A stretch of DNA of 6,354 nt. It comes from an uncultured Acidaminococcus sp. (lineage in GTDB: Bacteria > Bacillota > Negativicutes > Acidaminococcales > Acidaminococcaceae). A program made the position numbers and the translations under genes. The notes beneath the pieces are model-generated. The model did no database searches. It was not told where the DNA came from and was given only the letters and a program-made list of their open reading frames with translations. The first letter of the stretch is position 1. The number at the start of each line of letters is the position of its first letter. The stretch lies in the NCBI GenBank assembly GCA_900770265.1, contig CAAGJR010000220.1, positions 1-6,354 of the forward strand, written 5' to 3'. Positions 6,062 to 6,354 of this stretch are shown here, piece by piece.

Positions 6062-6119
6062 CACGAGCCATGTAGGGGCTGATCGGTGATCAACCCGCCA
6101 CAGGCCCATGATGCCATGG
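6062..6119 (+). repeat. Short palindromic intergenic repeat, copy 3, with second hairpin
   Basis: The first part (6062-6098) matches copy 1 at 33 of 37 positions. Its arms are GGGCTGATC (6076-6084) and GATCAACCC (6088-6096), with one C-A mismatch that becomes a G-U pair if transcribed from the minus strand. A second small hairpin follows: CCATG (6106-6110), loop ATGC, CATGG (6115-6119). The same loop and inner motif occur in the long terminator stem after copy 1, so the unit appears to be a two-hairpin composite. It starts 14 bases after the stop codon of the fused gene. Confidence 0.65.
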
Positions 6120-6125
6120 TATAAT
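6117..6125 (+). promoter_or_regulatory. Extended -10 promoter of the right-edge gene
   Basis: The bases read TG-G-TATAAT, a perfect -10 hexamer (6120-6125) with an extended -10 TG. The -35 position at 17 bp (GCCACA, 6097-6102) matches the consensus only in its last three bases. The start point would be near 6132, 27 nt before the ATG at 6159. The TG belongs to the second hairpin of repeat copy 3, so the repeat supplies part of the promoter. Confidence 0.55.
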
Positions 6126-6158
6126 ATAGTCAAATAACTTTTGGATGGGGTGGATACC

Positions 6159-6354
6159 ATGACCATGATAACCGAACACGCCTTGCAAGAATGCCTCAAC
6201 TATGTAAAAGAAAAACTGAACGGCAGACAGCCAGAATCTCCGGAAGAAGTGGAAGCTCTCATCAACGAATACATGCAGCAATACCAGGACATCCGGACTT
6301 CCCAGCCGCGGATAGCATTGACGCCTGAAAATGCCCAGAATGTCTATGACTGGC
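6159..6354 (+). CDS. N-terminal part of an unidentified acidic soluble protein
   Basis: Sixty-five codons are present before the window ends; there is no stop. The start follows GGATGGGGTGG (6143-6153), a G-rich ribosome binding sequence. A second in-frame ATG two codons later (6165) is an alternative. The peptide starts MTMITEHALQECLNYVKEKL and continues as a charged, mostly helical-looking region rich in Glu and Gln (EEVEALINEYMQQYQDI), then a Pro-containing linker and TPENAQNVYDW. There is no signal peptide or membrane segment in the visible part. The layout of a short helical leader followed by an Asn/Ala/Asp-containing segment recalls the beginning of some tetratricopeptide-repeat proteins in Firmicutes, but this is a weak impression and no function is assigned. 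Composition matches the GC-rich genes of the window. It has its own promoter and is not clearly co-transcribed with the fused gene. Confidence 0.7.
   Translation, partial: MTMITEHALQECLNYVKEKLNGRQPESPEEVEALINEYMQQYQDIRTSQPRIALTPENAQNVYDW

Noticed and set aside
5039..6098. A CRISPR array formed by the three repeats
   Set aside because: Spacing is irregular (about 80 and 880 bases), copy 2 is diverged, and a gene lies between copies.
5039..6119. An insertion sequence or composite transposon bounded by the repeats
   Set aside because: No transposase is present between the repeats, they are direct and not inverted, and no target-site duplication was visible.

Overview
The window reads as chromosomal DNA from an anaerobic Firmicute with GC-rich coding DNA and AT-rich spacers. 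The coding style, the many-domain PAS/GGDEF protein and the short GTAGGGG...CCCGC palindromic repeats suggest the Negativicutes (Acidaminococcus or Megasphaera type). That placement is inference and is not proven by any marker gene here.

Layout, left to right. Bases 1-63 hold the first 21 codons of a minus-strand gene that leaves the window. It diverges, across an AT-rich spacer, from a very large plus-strand gene (316-5019, 1567 aa). The spacer has a good sigma-70-type promoter (TTTACA, 17 bp, TAAAAT) for the large gene and a perfect AT-rich palindrome just before its ribosome binding site. The large gene encodes a soluble c-di-GMP turnover protein with the order PAS, degenerate GGDEF, intact EAL, three PAS-like domains, degenerate GGDEF, Cys-rich PAS, GAF, intact GGDEF. 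It appears able both to hydrolyse and to make c-di-GMP under control of many sensory modules.

The next spacer (5020-5328) holds a short palindromic repeat, a strong stem-loop terminator, a second diverged repeat and an extended -10 promoter. This promoter drives a 239-aa gene (5329-6048) that joins an MntA-type minimal nucleotidyltransferase and a HepT/HI0074-type HEPN domain in one chain. The two halves are normally separate proteins forming an AMPylation-controlled toxin-antitoxin pair. The fused gene keeps the GSX10DXD nucleotidyltransferase motif and the RX4HXY HEPN motif. It also keeps an internal ribosome-binding-like sequence and ATG exactly where a free-standing HepT would begin, and its base composition changes part-way along. 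It is the most interesting locus in the window.

A third repeat (6062-6098), nearly identical to the first, follows the fused gene, so two direct copies bracket the cassette. An extended -10 promoter sits against the third copy's second hairpin and starts a further gene (6159 onward) that runs off the right edge. No tRNA, rRNA, CRISPR array, insertion sequence or prophage gene was seen.
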